Source: Fasciola hepatica (lineage: Eukaryota > Platyhelminthes > Trematoda > Plagiorchiida > Fasciolidae). From it: a stretch of 64,000 bases of DNA. A model generated the notes under the pieces. It made no database searches and was not told the DNA's origin. It saw nothing but the letters and a program-made list of their open reading frames with translations. The stretch spans positions 9,954,001 through 10,018,000 of the forward strand of contig CANUEZ040000168.1 of NCBI GenBank assembly GCA_948099385.1, in the 5' to 3' direction. Of this stretch, positions 23,730 to 34,890 are shown piece after piece (within the stretch, counting starts at the first letter, position 1; each line of letters begins with the position of its first letter). Position numbers and translations under genes: made by a program.

Positions 23730-24580
23730 AGGGTTATTCAATCAGTGCCTGCTCGAGAACAATGTCCCGACTGCTGCGAGCAGCTCCAATTACTCCCATA
23801 CCAAAAAGGGCACCTCTGAGTTCCGGACTATATCTTGCACATTCGTTGTTCTAAAGATATTCGAGAAACTTCTGCCGCACCACAACTGAACTCATCTGAT
23901 CCCAAACAGTTTTCCTGTTTTTTCGTACTCCACTGTGGATTCCCCCGTTTATCTGTCCTCGGTGGACAAGAACAGCGAAGCTGTCAGAATCCTCATTTCA
24001 GTTTACAGTGACACTTTCAGCCGCGTTGAAAGACGGAAGTTACTCCGCCTTCGCTCCGCGAGTGGCATTCAAACTTCCACAATCGCGTTAATATTTGATT
24101 ACTTCCATAAATGTCAACAGTTCGCAAGCTACCGAATCAGGGCTTCTTCTTCCCTCGTAACCTCAGAGCTGAGCATTCCAGAAGGTGTCATTTTACCACC
24201 ATTTTTCTTCTCTACATACGATGCCCACTTTCGATGATTTATTGGTCACTGGATATGCTGATGACGTAGTGGTTGGTGTCAACCACCCTAACGACTCTGC
24301 CTTACTTATTTTGCAGCAAGGTGTCTCTAGCATAGCTGATTGACCTTCGAACCACAACCTGACTGTCAACCCTTCCAAAAGTGATGATTTGTTTTTCTCT
24401 CTTCTAAAAGGTGATAGGTGCACAAACATTGTAGAGCTTACTCCACCTGTAAGTGTTACCGGGAGTAACGTTCTCCAAGCCTTGTTGGTAAAGTATCTTG
24501 GCACGATTCTAACTCCGAGTCTGTTGTGGTCTGACCACACTTCCGCAGCTTTTTCGTAAGAATTAGAAGCTAACTTTTTA
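23730..24580 (+). pseudogene. Non-LTR reverse transcriptase remnant (CR1/jockey-like)
   Basis: Several plus-strand frames give RT blocks in order. An N-terminal region has QLNSSDPKQFSCFFV, then LRLRSASGIQTSTIALIFDY and SIPEGVILPPFFFSTYDAHF (motif B; normal GVPQGAILSP). GYADDVVVGVNH follows (motif C with catalytic YADD), then NLTVNPSKSDDLFF and LVKYLGTILTPSLLWSDHT (thumb region). At least two frameshifts and a stop break it. The same lineage occurs at 13.2, 50.1 and 63.6 kb on the minus strand. Confidence 0.8.
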
Positions 24581-26529
24581 TGTTTTACGTCTTAATATAT
24601 TCTGCACACCACTTTGTTTAATTCAGTGTTTTGTATATGCCCGTATCCTGTAAAGGGTAGTAAACTTATCTCCAGGTCACTGAAGCATAGTTCAAGACGC
24701 AGCGGCATACCACGCGAGTACCTTTCTCAATATTTGTTAACACAAAATTCCAATGTTTCCCATAAACGTTCTGGAAAAATGTAAGCTGACGCCGCTCATC
24801 CACTTCACTATGATCTTGCGAAATACGTTTCAAATTCTTCTGCTCGGGCAAGTTACAAACACACACAAGAGCTTATAAATGTTCTGCTGTCCCCTGTCTG
24901 AAGCGATTCCTTGACAAGCTTGACCAAACTATTTCTGACTTAAAGACCATGCATCCTTGGACTTCTTTTACGTATGATCATTCACAATATGTCATGTGGT
25001 TTTATGACAACTGAATATTCACCTCACGGGTGCATAAAGCAATTACTTGACACGAGAAAGCAGGCGGGTCGGATACAAGTGCAATTCACTCGATGCAAGT
25101 TACTGAGTGAAAGGCAGACACAAGGGGTGGTAGCAGCACACTGGAAATGGTATCCAAGGCCACGTAGAAACGTACACGTGGAGCAATGGTAGCTGACCAA
25201 GATTTGGTTCAGAGAGGGAATTTCAACAAGTAAATTGGGAGACGGATACAAACACCGTTAAACCAGTCGCAAACAGAACTGCTTTAACGGTGGAATGATT
25301 GGAAAGCGCGACCGGTTGGTCAGGCGTGAAGCAATCGGTCCGTAGTTTGTTTTCAGTTCTGATCATCAAATGCATCAGCATCCTTAATGAAATAACTAGC
25401 TGGTTCATAGGTAGCTATTCACGGACTCGCATCTATGCCTAAACGGCCAACACAAGCTATAGCTACGTGGTTATCATAATCCCTTCAGACAGCATCATTC
25501 AGAAAAGGGATAGAAAGGTCGGAACCAAAATAGTTGTATTGTGGATGCTGCAAGATACACTCACTCACTGTCCCCTAATAATAACTGCCCTACTTCTTTA
25601 AGGATGTCAGAGGACATCGCCTTCCTCGCCTCGATATGAATGGACCCCACTCGTATTTCAATCTCTCCCGTAACTATCATTTTATCTCGTCAATCCGCAT
25701 CGGTACTTCTGACGAACGATGAATCTCCCAACACATATTTTCTGTCTCCAGAGTTCACCCAACAGTAGTTCAAGAAGGCTAGAGGAACAACAGGTCGACG
25801 AAGGAGAAATTAAGCTGAGCAATAGGCTTCAGGTCCAGAACATTAAGCAAATTATTCCGTGAGGTTTACTGTCTGTCTGCCATGAGCAACGCCGATTCTC
25901 GTCAATTAGTAAACAGCTAATTGTCTAGCGACGCCGATATTCCCGAATCATTTGGGCAAATTATCAACTTGGCGAGCGGAATTCTGTATCGCGCTCACTG
26001 AACTTTGGAAATTAGTAACATTCAACTAAACACCATGTTCTCAGAGTTTCACCACTTAAATAAACCAAGAGGGTTTAATGAGACTCGGGAGTATCGGTGT
26101 GATGAGCACGATAGCATCCCATCTACGAGAGGTGACCGCAATATATGGCAGTTCCGGCATCGAGACCTCAAAAATTCAAGCACGTTAGTGCATACTGAGG
26201 TATAGAATTTTTGACCTCATCAGTAGCCTTAAATTTCGATTTCACAGTCTTTAATTAACCCTACCTTCCGAAAGAATACACCGCCTTATTTCTGGAACTC
26301 AACCGACACTAATGAGCGCATGGAATGCACGACCAATCTGGAACTTCTGTAGTTCGACTTAGAAAGAATCTACGAGACCGCGAAGATGAAGGCAATGAAA
26401 TGCTCAACATGATGAGATACTCGGACTTGGCATGTGAATTTGTTGGTTTGCGACGGGGTAACTGCGGGACAACCGCGCTTCGTTGATTTCTCTGTGTGGA
26501 ATGTGCTACTCATCAACCACTCAAAACAG
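24581..26529. other. No recognisable gene
   Basis: The first few hundred bases are probably the eroded 3' part of the RT above. An ORF at 26005-26205 is moderately protein-like but has no known motif. Nothing else was identified. Confidence 0.4.
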
Positions 26530-26726
26530 TACAGTTGCTTCGGGGTGTTAGAAATCGTCCAGAAGTTAACCTACCGCCTGCGGAAAGTTCACAGACAGAT
26601 GAAGTTCCAGGTGGCATTTCTAAATCTTCGTCTATTTTGGCGGCGGCAAGATATTTCAATCCCGTTGAAGGGAAAAACGTGCAATGGTGTCTTATACAGC
26701 ACAGCCTGCGAGACCCAGCCTATTAA
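26530..26726 (+). CDS. Candidate exon or repeat ORF, unknown
   Basis: After a possible acceptor (ACTCAAAACAG) the frame encodes QLLRGVRNRPEVNLPPAE, a short S/T/E-rich segment, then AAARYFNPVEGKNVQW, and ends at TAA. Codon use looks coding-like, but the acceptor lacks a long pyrimidine tract and I know no matching family. It could equally be the tail of a retroelement polyprotein. Confidence 0.2.
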
Positions 26727-27589
26727 GGCGGCAAATGGTGATGAACATTAACTTATTGCCGTTTATGAAGTGATTCGCGAGATTAACAATAGCATCGACT
26801 GTGCAGCTTATTCAATCAGTGTGCTCTTATCACTCAGCTGGTTACACTGACTATAACACGCCCTCCGGATGCTACCTCATTGACTCCTGTGTATCGTACG
26901 TCCTTCGCTGAACCCACAGTTGGCTGGAAAAGAGTTTTAATGGCACCGGTTGGTCAAAAGGCTGACGCCAAAGATTGTCTTCGCTGGTTCCTCAAGCTTT
27001 TGTAGCAGAGGTCCAATGGATCCACTGTGCGCTTGGGTAAAGATCTTGGTGGAGATCGCGCAGAGTAGTAAAGAATGATGATTGTGTTGCCAGACGTCGT
27101 GTCCCAACCCCTGAGTCTTCATGCGATGCGATCTATGGACCATCCGTGTTTTACGATGCACAAGACGATCACTCTACATGAGGTATGTGGGTTTCATGAA
27201 GCATCCCCGTCGGCCACTAGGAGCACAGAAGAAGCGAATAACTTTGTTGACTTATTCATTCACTCCTTTTACCTGTACTGATGTAGAGGCTTGAGGATGA
27301 GTAGTTAAAGACCATTCGGGTTTTACTATACGTTAATGCTGTATGGCCTTAGTTCTGTCACTGGCGCACGCTTTCATTGTGTACTCTACACCATTGGAAC
27401 GCTCGGGCGCATTGTTCTCACATAACGAAATGCCAAGCAGAGAGAGAACAGTCAATCGACCATTGGCCAGCGATCCGTTGGTAGGATGCATATACCAGTG
27501 ACAATGCGTTAGCTCTGATCACATCGGAGGGATACCAAAAGTGTATCAGAACACTACGGAGAACAGTGTGTTTCATCTGACATCGTGTG
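26727..27589. other. No recognisable gene
   Basis: Short ORFs on both strands without known motifs. Confidence 0.4.
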
Positions 27590-28010
27590 CGGACGTCAAA
27601 GGCAGTCAAGTGAAGTGAACATTTAAGCCTAAGAAGTATATTCGATCTATACTCGACTCCTGAACTACTGCTTTCATCACAGCCGCAATTACCCGTGGCG
27701 TTTTACATCGTGCTCAAATTAAAAGAGGGGAAGTTGGTAAGGCTCTTTGCAGGAAAGAGGCTGGAGGTTTCTGGGCGAATCCTACTTCGTGGCTGCCCAC
27801 ATCGCAAGAGGGTTTTTTCTTTGGGAACCCTAACCTGAACTTTCGGCTCAAAAGTGTGACCCACAAGGCAGTGGGGCGTGACCGAAGAACCCGTGAAGGA
27901 GCTTCTTCTGGTCTGTCACGTCTTGTTTTCGCCGGTGCTTTGTTATCGAGCCACTTTTCCGATTTAGTCCTCAGCCCCATACACCCAATGGAGCCTCAAA
28001 GGCCTACTGC
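27590..28010 (-). repeat. RTE-type element, 5' region copy
   Basis: It aligns with the 5' regions at 45.8-46.1 kb and 51.9-52.45 kb (same orientation) and 49.74-50.03 kb (opposite). Shared blocks include GACGTC-AAAGGCAG, CAGTGGGGCG, GACCGAAGAACCCGTGAAGG and CCTCAGCCCCATACACCCAATGGAG. At the other copies this module lies upstream of an RTE endonuclease, so it is read as the 5' untranslated or leader part of that element on the minus strand. No endonuclease follows here. Confidence 0.6.
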
Positions 28011-28898
28011 ACTATTAGGGATAACTGGACATCCAGATTCTGAGACTTGAAGTGAGGAACCACATAAAGCCTTCATAGGTCAGACTTGATAACGAGCTGT
28101 TTCGATGATATTCATCTTACTACGGAGGCTTGTCCAAGTGGACGATGTGACCATACTTAAGTAGATGCTTCCCTATCGGTGTACTAATTACATTCCGTAA
28201 ACATCAGTTGTGTGGTTACAAAGAAGAAAGTAGAGATCCACAGACCGTACTGATGACAGTATTAGGGGTAACAGAATAAAAATGAATCCCCAGAAAGTGC
28301 AAGCAAGGCTCAAACCACAGAAATCCGTGAAGACAAAAAGCATCCGACCGAAGAAATGAACGCACCAAATTGATGGGAATGATTATGAGAAGTATGGTAG
28401 ATAACTCTGTGGCCATAATGATTGATTTGGTCAATGATCACAACGGTCGGTTCAGCTACGTAAATAGAATCGTAGATGAACTGCGTTACAATTATCACAA
28501 CCAAATTCAGTCTAACCGAGGTTATGTTTCACAGTGTCAGGTGGACTGTGATTATTTACACCAGTGAGTGGTCCTTATATATCCGTTTGATCAGACCCGC
28601 GAAAGAATTATTCACAAGAGTAATTGAGGACTACATGAGTATTCGATTTACAAAAAATTGAACTCATCAGCAGAATACTGTGTACCACATACAAAGAAAA
28701 AGTCCTTGACCGAGGGCTCCCGAAAGTGGGAACATCTGGGCAACATGACAGATAAGAAACTACTTATGTACACAAACACCAATTACAAATGAGAAAGTTC
28801 GAGGATCATTTTTCCTCTTTCAAAGAAGTATGTTTCAAGATAGCGAACTTTGAATAAAAAATCACTAGGCGGAAAAACATCGGATGCTATTCCTTAAT
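28011..28898. other. 3' flank of the minus-strand gene
   Basis: The minus-strand gene stops at 28899. On that strand no canonical AATAAA is visible in the next few hundred bases; only AATAAT-type variants (for example near 28605). No other gene was recognised. Confidence 0.4.
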
Positions 28899-29316
28899 TC
28901 AGCGGAACAGAGAACGACGCGGTCGAGGACACGATTCACGATTGGTATTTCGGTTACTGTTTTCTTTGTTGATAAAATGACTAAATTGACCCGTTTGTGG
29001 AGGTTCGTCCAGCCTTTCGACAACCGAGCGCCGTAGTTTGCGCAATCCGGGTGAAATGGGCAAGTCCAAAGAAGAGTCGTTCCATAAATGACGAGACTTC
29101 TCGTCGACCAGTACTACTGCTGACTTGGAGGGGCCGTTCTCTTGAACTGCAGACGAATAAGTAGATAGGATGCCGCCGTCTCCAGAAGAAATGATGCGAC
29201 CAGGAGAATTAGCTGGTTTGGAGTCATCTGAGTCCTGATTACCAAACAAACGACTGCGTAAAGCGACCAGAGCAGAAGCACTTTGGCTACTCTGGGTTGT
29301 ATGTTCCAATGGATCG
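28899..29316 (-). CDS. Terminal exon of Ser/Pro-rich CDK-substrate-like gene
   Basis: The acceptor on the minus strand is TTTTTTGATATGTTCTCTTCAG, directly before 29316. The exon enters with one base completing a codon, which matches the two-base overhang of the exon at 30911-31228. It stays open for 138 codons to a TGA at 28899. The peptide is rich in Ser, Asn and Pro and has SPGR and SPGLRKLRR CDK-type sites. It also has SRLF (cyclin-binding RxL type), a KEN box within FINKENSN, and ends with RPRRSLFR. No known folded domain is visible. As the frame simply runs to a stop with no good donor before it, this is taken as the C-terminus. The protein family is not recognised. Confidence 0.75.
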
Positions 29317-30910
29317 CTGAAGAGAACATATCAAAAAAGAATTATGCTAAACACCCTTTGATTTCAATTCGTGCTCGAAAATGAGTTCAGAGTATGTGCT
29401 GAAATTTTATAAAGTGTAGCAGAATCAAACAAACGACTTGAAGCCTGTTTGCCCACGAGAAATTACGCACTGACGAAAAGGATGTGAGTTAGAAAGCAGA
29501 ATAACACATTAAGCATCAAGAAAGGAATTTGTGTAAATCTATCTGAAAAGCTGAGCGCAAACTGGAGTAACACATAATGGGACTTCCAGCCCCAGTTTAT
29601 TCACACCGACGTTTCGAAGTTCGACACACTTCGTAAACACAAGCCACTCTTCGAAACAGACTTTGAGAGGACTCAATGGAGGTGAGAAGGGGGGGGGGCA
29701 CGACACGTAAATTGCATATCGTGTTCATTTATTTCCAGAACACCTAAGGGACATCACAAATCACCGTTACGTGGGCTCAGTCGGATTGGTGGTTAGGATC
29801 CACTTCGAGGACATAGTGGAAGAATGTGGAAACTTTCGTCATTAAAGTGCGATATGCAACCTCGATTGTTACTCGCTATTATAAGAGTAGTTTGAGTCTG
29901 AATCCTTTCTTTTGCATTACACAAATTAAGGTTGACAGCCCTTTCGAGAGTACATAACGAGATGGGAACGTTATTTCGCCTGCAAATAGCACGACAGGAC
30001 AGCAGAATTTTCACTGACAAGGAACTGTTGAAGTAGAGCGCAGCCGAATAATACTAGAAGCGAGTACGATATGACATCAGCATATATTTAATAAAAAGCT
30101 ACTTCTTGAGATTTTGGGTAACGCGTGCGGAGGCTGTTGAGCACGAATGCAACGAGGGTTCAACTTCGAGTGCCAAGAAGACAAATATCATACTTATTAT
30201 GATCCTACACAGATATAGACGGAGTTGAACCCACCATCACCACCTCGTGAAGGCTTCCAAATACCTCATCATGGTCGAGGGTGGGTGTTTCAAGCTTCGG
30301 GATGGCTACTCATCCCGAACACCTTTCGAAATGCTCCCAGATGATCACGCGTACCAAATAACTTCTGTTGAGGAAGTCCCACACATTGCCTTCTCGTAGA
30401 GGAGGTATTTCCACAAAAGTGTAAGGACGAAGGTGAACGCCCGGCACTCTCTATCTGGTTGACTGACTGACAATCAGTCTAGGGAAGATAGCTAAACCCT
30501 GATTCCAAACCAACTACGGGTGGCGTATGAAGTGTACAACACTATGCTCACCGGCACCTGTGGCGAAGGGGTGTACTGAGCACTCAGGGTGTCTAGCCTC
30601 ATCCGAAGGGCGAATGAACTGAGCAATCAGTCAACGACTCTCAGAGGTTTCAAGAAGAGGCGAATGAACCATACAATTGGCACCGGCTCATCTGGACCAA
30701 AACCGCTGTCTTGCAAAACGCACTTGGTTGCGCAAAGGCTGAGGGTGCGTCCTCGAATAAAAATTGCTGGTAATTTATCCTCACAGAATGGACATTGCCC
30801 GGTTGAATTATTTAGTTCAATTCAAGTATTGTTCAATTATGTAATATCTTGTTGACTGAATTAAAGGCGCGTTGCAAAATGAGTATTAATGATTACGGTC
30901 GATTCGATAC
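29317..30910 (-). other. Intron between the last two exons; PLE terminus and poly-G inside
   Basis: The donor is CTACAG|GTATCG and the acceptor TTCTCTTCAG. It contains a hammerhead-like PLE terminus (29611-29640) and a run of ten G (29689-29698). Near 30590-30760 is a short block (CGCTGTCTTGCAAAACGCA) resembling 51.0 kb (CTGCTGTCTTGCAGACTGCA), a likely dispersed repeat. Confidence 0.6.
29611..29640 (-). ncRNA. Hammerhead-like remnant of a PLE terminus
   Basis: On the minus strand a segment reads ACGAAGT-GTGTCGA-ACTTCGAAACGTC. This is a helix II hairpin (AAGT pairing with ACTT) followed by the hammerhead GAAAC. The 5' core that should read CTGATGA reads TTTACGA, so the ribozyme would be dead. 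Hammerhead motifs in the terminal repeats of Penelope-like elements are established knowledge. The identification here is from the motif alone. Confidence 0.4.
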
Positions 30911-31228
30911 CTGTAGGAAGATACGCCGTTGGCTCCCGCTTGACCGGAGCAATTAAATATGTGCAGTGGAACGAGTGGTGAGCGGATGGATGGAGCAGAA
31001 TCGGCGATCCGTGGGGGCGACATCTGACCGTTTAGCAGTTTGTTTGATGATTCTATTTGACCGCATCGACTGCGAGTCAGTCTAATGAAGCGACCCAGAT
31101 GAGAATCTGGCTGGTCTGCAAGCGCGGCACCAGAAAAGCCATCAGTATTAGGTGTGTGCGCCTTGTCCACGACAGACGATAGTGGGATGATGTCCGGAGA
31201 AACGATTGTCTGAAGTCGGCGTCGTTTG
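30911..31228 (-). CDS. Internal exon of Ser/Pro-rich CDK-substrate-like gene
   Basis: The minus-strand acceptor TTAATTTTTTTCGCAG and donor CTACAG|GTATCG are both strong. The exon is 318 bases, entered at phase 2 and left at phase 2, open throughout. It begins KRRRLQTIVSPDIIP, and the basic run continues from the previous exon (K-N-KRRR across the junction), giving a plausible nuclear localisation signal and an RxL motif. SPDI, TPNT, SPPR and SPLV are proline-directed sites, SPPR being full CDK consensus. The rest is low in hydrophobics except one short run near the end. No domain is recognised. Confidence 0.75.
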
Positions 31229-31902
31229 CTGCGAAAAAAATTAACGGGTATCAGTCCGCAAATAGGTAATAAAGTGTGGAACAGACATTGAAACTGGCTA
31301 GAGATCACTGTGGTCCTCCATACATCAAAATTGCTGTGATCTGAGCGTACGCATGCGAAAAGAACTACAATGTGAGGAAATGGGGAGATTTAAGATGTTA
31401 AGTGAGTACTTTGATTACGTTTCCATGGGCTACGAACTGTCCGGAAAGCGCGTAAACGAAGTCAGAAAACCATAAAACAGAGTATTTATTTTGGAGAAAA
31501 ACAAGTATCTATCGAAAACTAAATGGAGATAATAAAAGTCTCCGTTTACCCGAAATCGAAGTCATCCTCAAAACACCACAAACTCGATCTTTCAACGCAA
31601 GACACAGTCGTCAGTTTGCGAATAATCACATTATCAAATGTAAAAATTGGGAAGTGTGCTTTGGATGACCAAAGTTCCCCCAGAAGCACACGATTGATTT
31701 CGCAGTTATTGTCGTTCATCAGGTATGCGCACCCGTCTACATACTACTCACCATCAATCTATAGGCTTGTAACCACAGCCTCGTTGTTCCTTAGATAAAA
31801 CCATAAACAACTATCGGTAATCACAGTTGGGATTCCACAAAAGACTCTCAAACAGAGAGCATCCATTCCCACTCTTGATGCTTCAAACGAGATCATGGTA
31901 TC

Positions 31903-31907
<5 letters not shown>

Positions 31908-31962
<55 letters not shown>
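31908..31962. repeat. (TA)n microsatellite
   Basis: About 27 TA units without interruption. It lies immediately on the 3' side of the minus-strand PLE fragment 31966-32390. Confidence 0.98.
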
Positions 31963-31965
<3 letters not shown>

Positions 31966-31966
<1 letters not shown>

Positions 31967-32387
31967 GAAGTCAAGGCGTACACTGAGTCGTAAAACGTTT
32001 ATTGTGATGTTTCGATCCAAACTAGGACTCGTTGTCAGACGTGAGTGAATGAGTGTGTGAATCGGACGGCTGGTTCCGCACGTTTTTGGTGTGTTGCCCG
32101 TCTGTCCGTTTCTCGATTTTTCGCCATCGGTTTTGCCGGGGTGACGTAATGCTTATCAACCTCGACGTGTCGGTTGAACGAGTTGATCGAATGGAGGGCT
32201 TCGAGGATCAGGCGCTCCCCTTCTTCTTTGCTCGGGCGACCACCCTTGCACTATCGATTTTGACCTCGTGACCTGTCTCTGCACAGTGGTTAAAAATCTG
32301 TGAGTGTGGGTCGGCGCGTCGTAATGCTAGTTTGTGTTCGTGTAGGCGAGTATGTAGTTGTTTACCTGTCTCACCTTTGTATTCCTT

Positions 32388-32390
<3 letters not shown>
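31966..32390 (-). pseudogene. PLE 3' fragment with GIY-YIG domain end
   Basis: On the minus strand, directly after a (TA)n tract, the frame reads EYKGETGKQLHTRLHEHKLA, then SQIFNHCAETGHEVK and ARVVARAKKK. This is the second half of a GIY-YIG endonuclease as found at the C-terminus of Penelope-like elements (Y-x-G-x-T...L-x-x-R-L-x-E-H). Beyond a frameshift follows a typical tail (ALHSINSFNRHVEVDKHYV), and then a hammerhead-like terminus at 32009-32038. The GIY part itself is missing because the fragment starts at the microsatellite. Confidence 0.8.
32009..32038 (-). ncRNA. Hammerhead-like motif in the PLE terminus
   Basis: The minus strand reads CTGACAAC-GAGTCC-TAGTTT-GGATC-GAAAC. Helix II (GA[G]TCC with GGATC), its six-base loop and the GAAAC are present. 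The CUGANGA core reads CTGACAA, with the final G changed, so cleavage is not expected. Position at the end of a PLE fits the known placement of hammerhead ribozymes in these elements. Confidence 0.5.

Positions 32391-32437
<47 letters not shown>
32391..32437. repeat. (TA)n microsatellite
   Basis: About 23 TA units, immediately on the 5' side of the PLE fragment 31966-32390. Confidence 0.98.
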
Positions 32438-32438
<1 letters not shown>

Positions 32439-33379
32439 TACGGAAAGCGTAATATTAAGAAAAATGTGCGTGAAGGAAACCAGATTCAAATAAAAATTGG
32501 GACTCGGTTAATATGCACTGCTGAAGACCTCTAGGAGATCCATGAAAATGCTGTGATTTTCCAATCATGAACTGAGTGTTTGTACTGCGCAAAAAAACTC
32601 CGTTACGGCATTTTCATTGTATAGCGTATTTGACACGAAAACGCAACTGCACGTATCACAAAACCTGTCTAGAGATAAGGATTGTCAACTGATTTAGCTA
32701 GATATGTAGTAACATGGACGAAAAACTAGGCAGTAGTACGGGATTTGTTTGAAACTTTATGCACTGTATTGCCGGAAGATCACCTGATTTTGATTGTATC
32801 TACACAGCCCCATGTTTGTATTCGTCTCGATTCTCAGATAAAATTATTACTGAACAGTACCAGAAAGGAAAATCTACTTCACTGAGGTTTTAGGTAAACG
32901 AGGTGAACCAATTAATGAAAGAGGGGAAACAAAAAATACCATGCAGCCTAGCATGCAGCATAGACAATGACCAGGTGCGTGCACGAATTCAATCTAAAAC
33001 AATGACGTGAAAGAAAGTGTTAACAAGATCACCCCAGTTTACGGCTCGTTATCATATTCATTCGTATTTCCAACCCGTTTATGGGATTTTACAGAATTCA
33101 ACCGGGAGAGCAAAAGGGATCTATCCTACCTCTTCTCCAGGCAGCGCACACGTTTTCATCCATGAGTTGTGAACAATGTGGGACACTACAGGGGATTGCT
33201 CGATACACGTTGCACGTGCCTTATCATGCGTAGTCTGATAAGTTCAGTTCGATGGGACAGAAAGTTATTTGACAATGATCTGAACACCAGACAAATCATC
33301 TTACTGTTACTAACTGAATCAAGCTATTTTATCCTTGTTACACTGTACAGACAGCGGTGGTCGATAGCCTTCCATTAGC

Positions 33380-34375
33380 AGATTCCAAGTCATTCGGCTT
33401 GCGCTTTGCACCTTCAAAGTGTAAAGTGGTGTTACAGGACTGGACGTCAACGATTCCGAGCTTGATGCTCGATGGGGAGGTGCTGGCAGCTGTCGACCAC
33501 TTCACCTACCTCGGTAGCAGTGTGTCAACAGATGGGAACACAGTAGTGGAAGTGAGTACGCGGATATCCAAGGCTCGAGCGGCGTACGCTGGACTGAAGC
33601 ACTTGCAGCGCCGACCTGATATTTCACTGAAGTTGAAAGGTCGTGTATATTGTGCTGCAGTGCGTTCAGCTTTGTTGTATGGTTGCGAAACGTAGAGTCT
33701 GCGTGCTGAAGATGATCGTCGTCTTGAGGTTTTCGGCCGCCGACGTTTGCGTAGTATCGCTAGGAATGGGTGGAATAGTCGAGTGAGCAATGATCAGGTC
33801 AGAAAGCAAGTATCGGGTAATAATTCGGAGAACGTTTTGTCACAGCGTATCCAACTTAGTAGACTTCGTTGGTTGGAGCACGTGTTACGTATGGCAAACA
33901 CACGTCTACCAAACCATATCCTATTCTCCGTTCCTCCTCAGGAGTGGATAAAACCACGTGGAGGTCAACAGATGATGTGGCAGTGAAGAATGAGACAATG
34001 TACAGCAAACTTAGGAAAAGTGGGTGCTTCATGTCTTCGTGGTTAGGGTCCAAAAGATCCGTCTACCAGTTGGCTGGAGACACTAAAGGATATGGCAGCA
34101 AACCGTGAACAGTGGCGATCGTGCTGTCACTTACTATCGAATCAGAATGACTGATCAATGTGCGTTTGTACAGTTAGACTGTGTATTCCGTACGTTGGCT
34201 ATTAGGGCATTCTTTCCTTTTCCCACCTGTGTAGGTCCACTCGCTGTCCATTTTGTATATTCATAATTTCTAATTCGCAATTTCTAATTCAACGTGCAAC
34301 ATGGTGAGAAAGGCAGTGGTCAGTGGGACTTGCTCTGCTGTTTTACGCTGTACCATGATGATGATGATAATATTC
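33380..34375 (+). pseudogene. RTE-type retrotransposon 3' end (RT thumb and C-terminus)
   Basis: The frame begins in the RT thumb: FGLRFAPSKCKVVLQDW, then FTYLGSSVSTDG, RISKARAAYAGLKHL, LLYGCET and a stop in place of Trp. It continues as LSRLRWLEHVLRMANTRLP, then PPQEWIKPRGGQQ and after a frameshift GASCLRGWGPKDPSTSWLET. The element ends about 34375 in a short ATG-type microsatellite (GATGATGATGATAAT), as expected for RTE tails. The YADD catalytic core is absent (5' truncated). It is about 93 percent identical by eye to the minus-strand copy at 61.5-62.6 kb, so it is fairly young. Confidence 0.88.
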
Positions 34376-34530
34376 CAAGTCTCATCTCACAGCAAAACTG
34401 ATCGAACGCCAACGCAGTACACGCCGCATTCCAATTTCAGAGACGTCAGGTCTGTACTACAAGTGGTTTAGTACAGCCAACGACATGCGTGGTTACCACA
34501 GTGGACTAGCATTATTCAGTGTACAGCTCC

Positions 34531-34890
34531 CTAGCTACGTGAAATGGCACACCAAGAGCAGACAGTTAAGTCCTTGCCACCTAGCGCTAAACTAGGAAAA
34601 ACTGACGTCCAATCAGGAAGAGCACCAATATATCTTGGGGTGAATGCAAAATTGAGTTTCAACGCTTGCAAGTCAGCTATATGTGCGCACGCTCGACGTG
34701 ATCCTTGGATTTGAGCACTCATACCGTCGGTATACCCCCAAGCTGAGCAGTGTGCCGCTGATTCCCCATCGGCAACATCAAGAGCACTGTCTATTGGCAC
34801 TTCAACGCAAAGTAGAGACGAACGCTTAATATCCGTCAAATAGAATTTCCCACAGTCAAAGTTCGTGATACGAACTGGAATCATCGTCAA
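34531..34890 (-). pseudogene. Worn RTE reverse transcriptase scrap
   Basis: The minus-strand frame has LQALKLNFAFTPRYIG followed by ALPDWTSVFPSLALGGKDL, which lines up with the FGLRFAPSKCK...LQDWTSTIPSLMLDGEVL thumb segment of the RTE copy at 33.4 kb. The rest is diverged. Confidence 0.4.

Noticed and set aside
24193..24540. 115-codon minus-strand ORF
   Set aside because: It is the antisense shadow of the YADD-bearing reverse transcriptase on the plus strand.
33506..33790. 94-codon minus-strand ORF rich in Arg
   Set aside because: Antisense shadow of the RTE reverse transcriptase thumb region.
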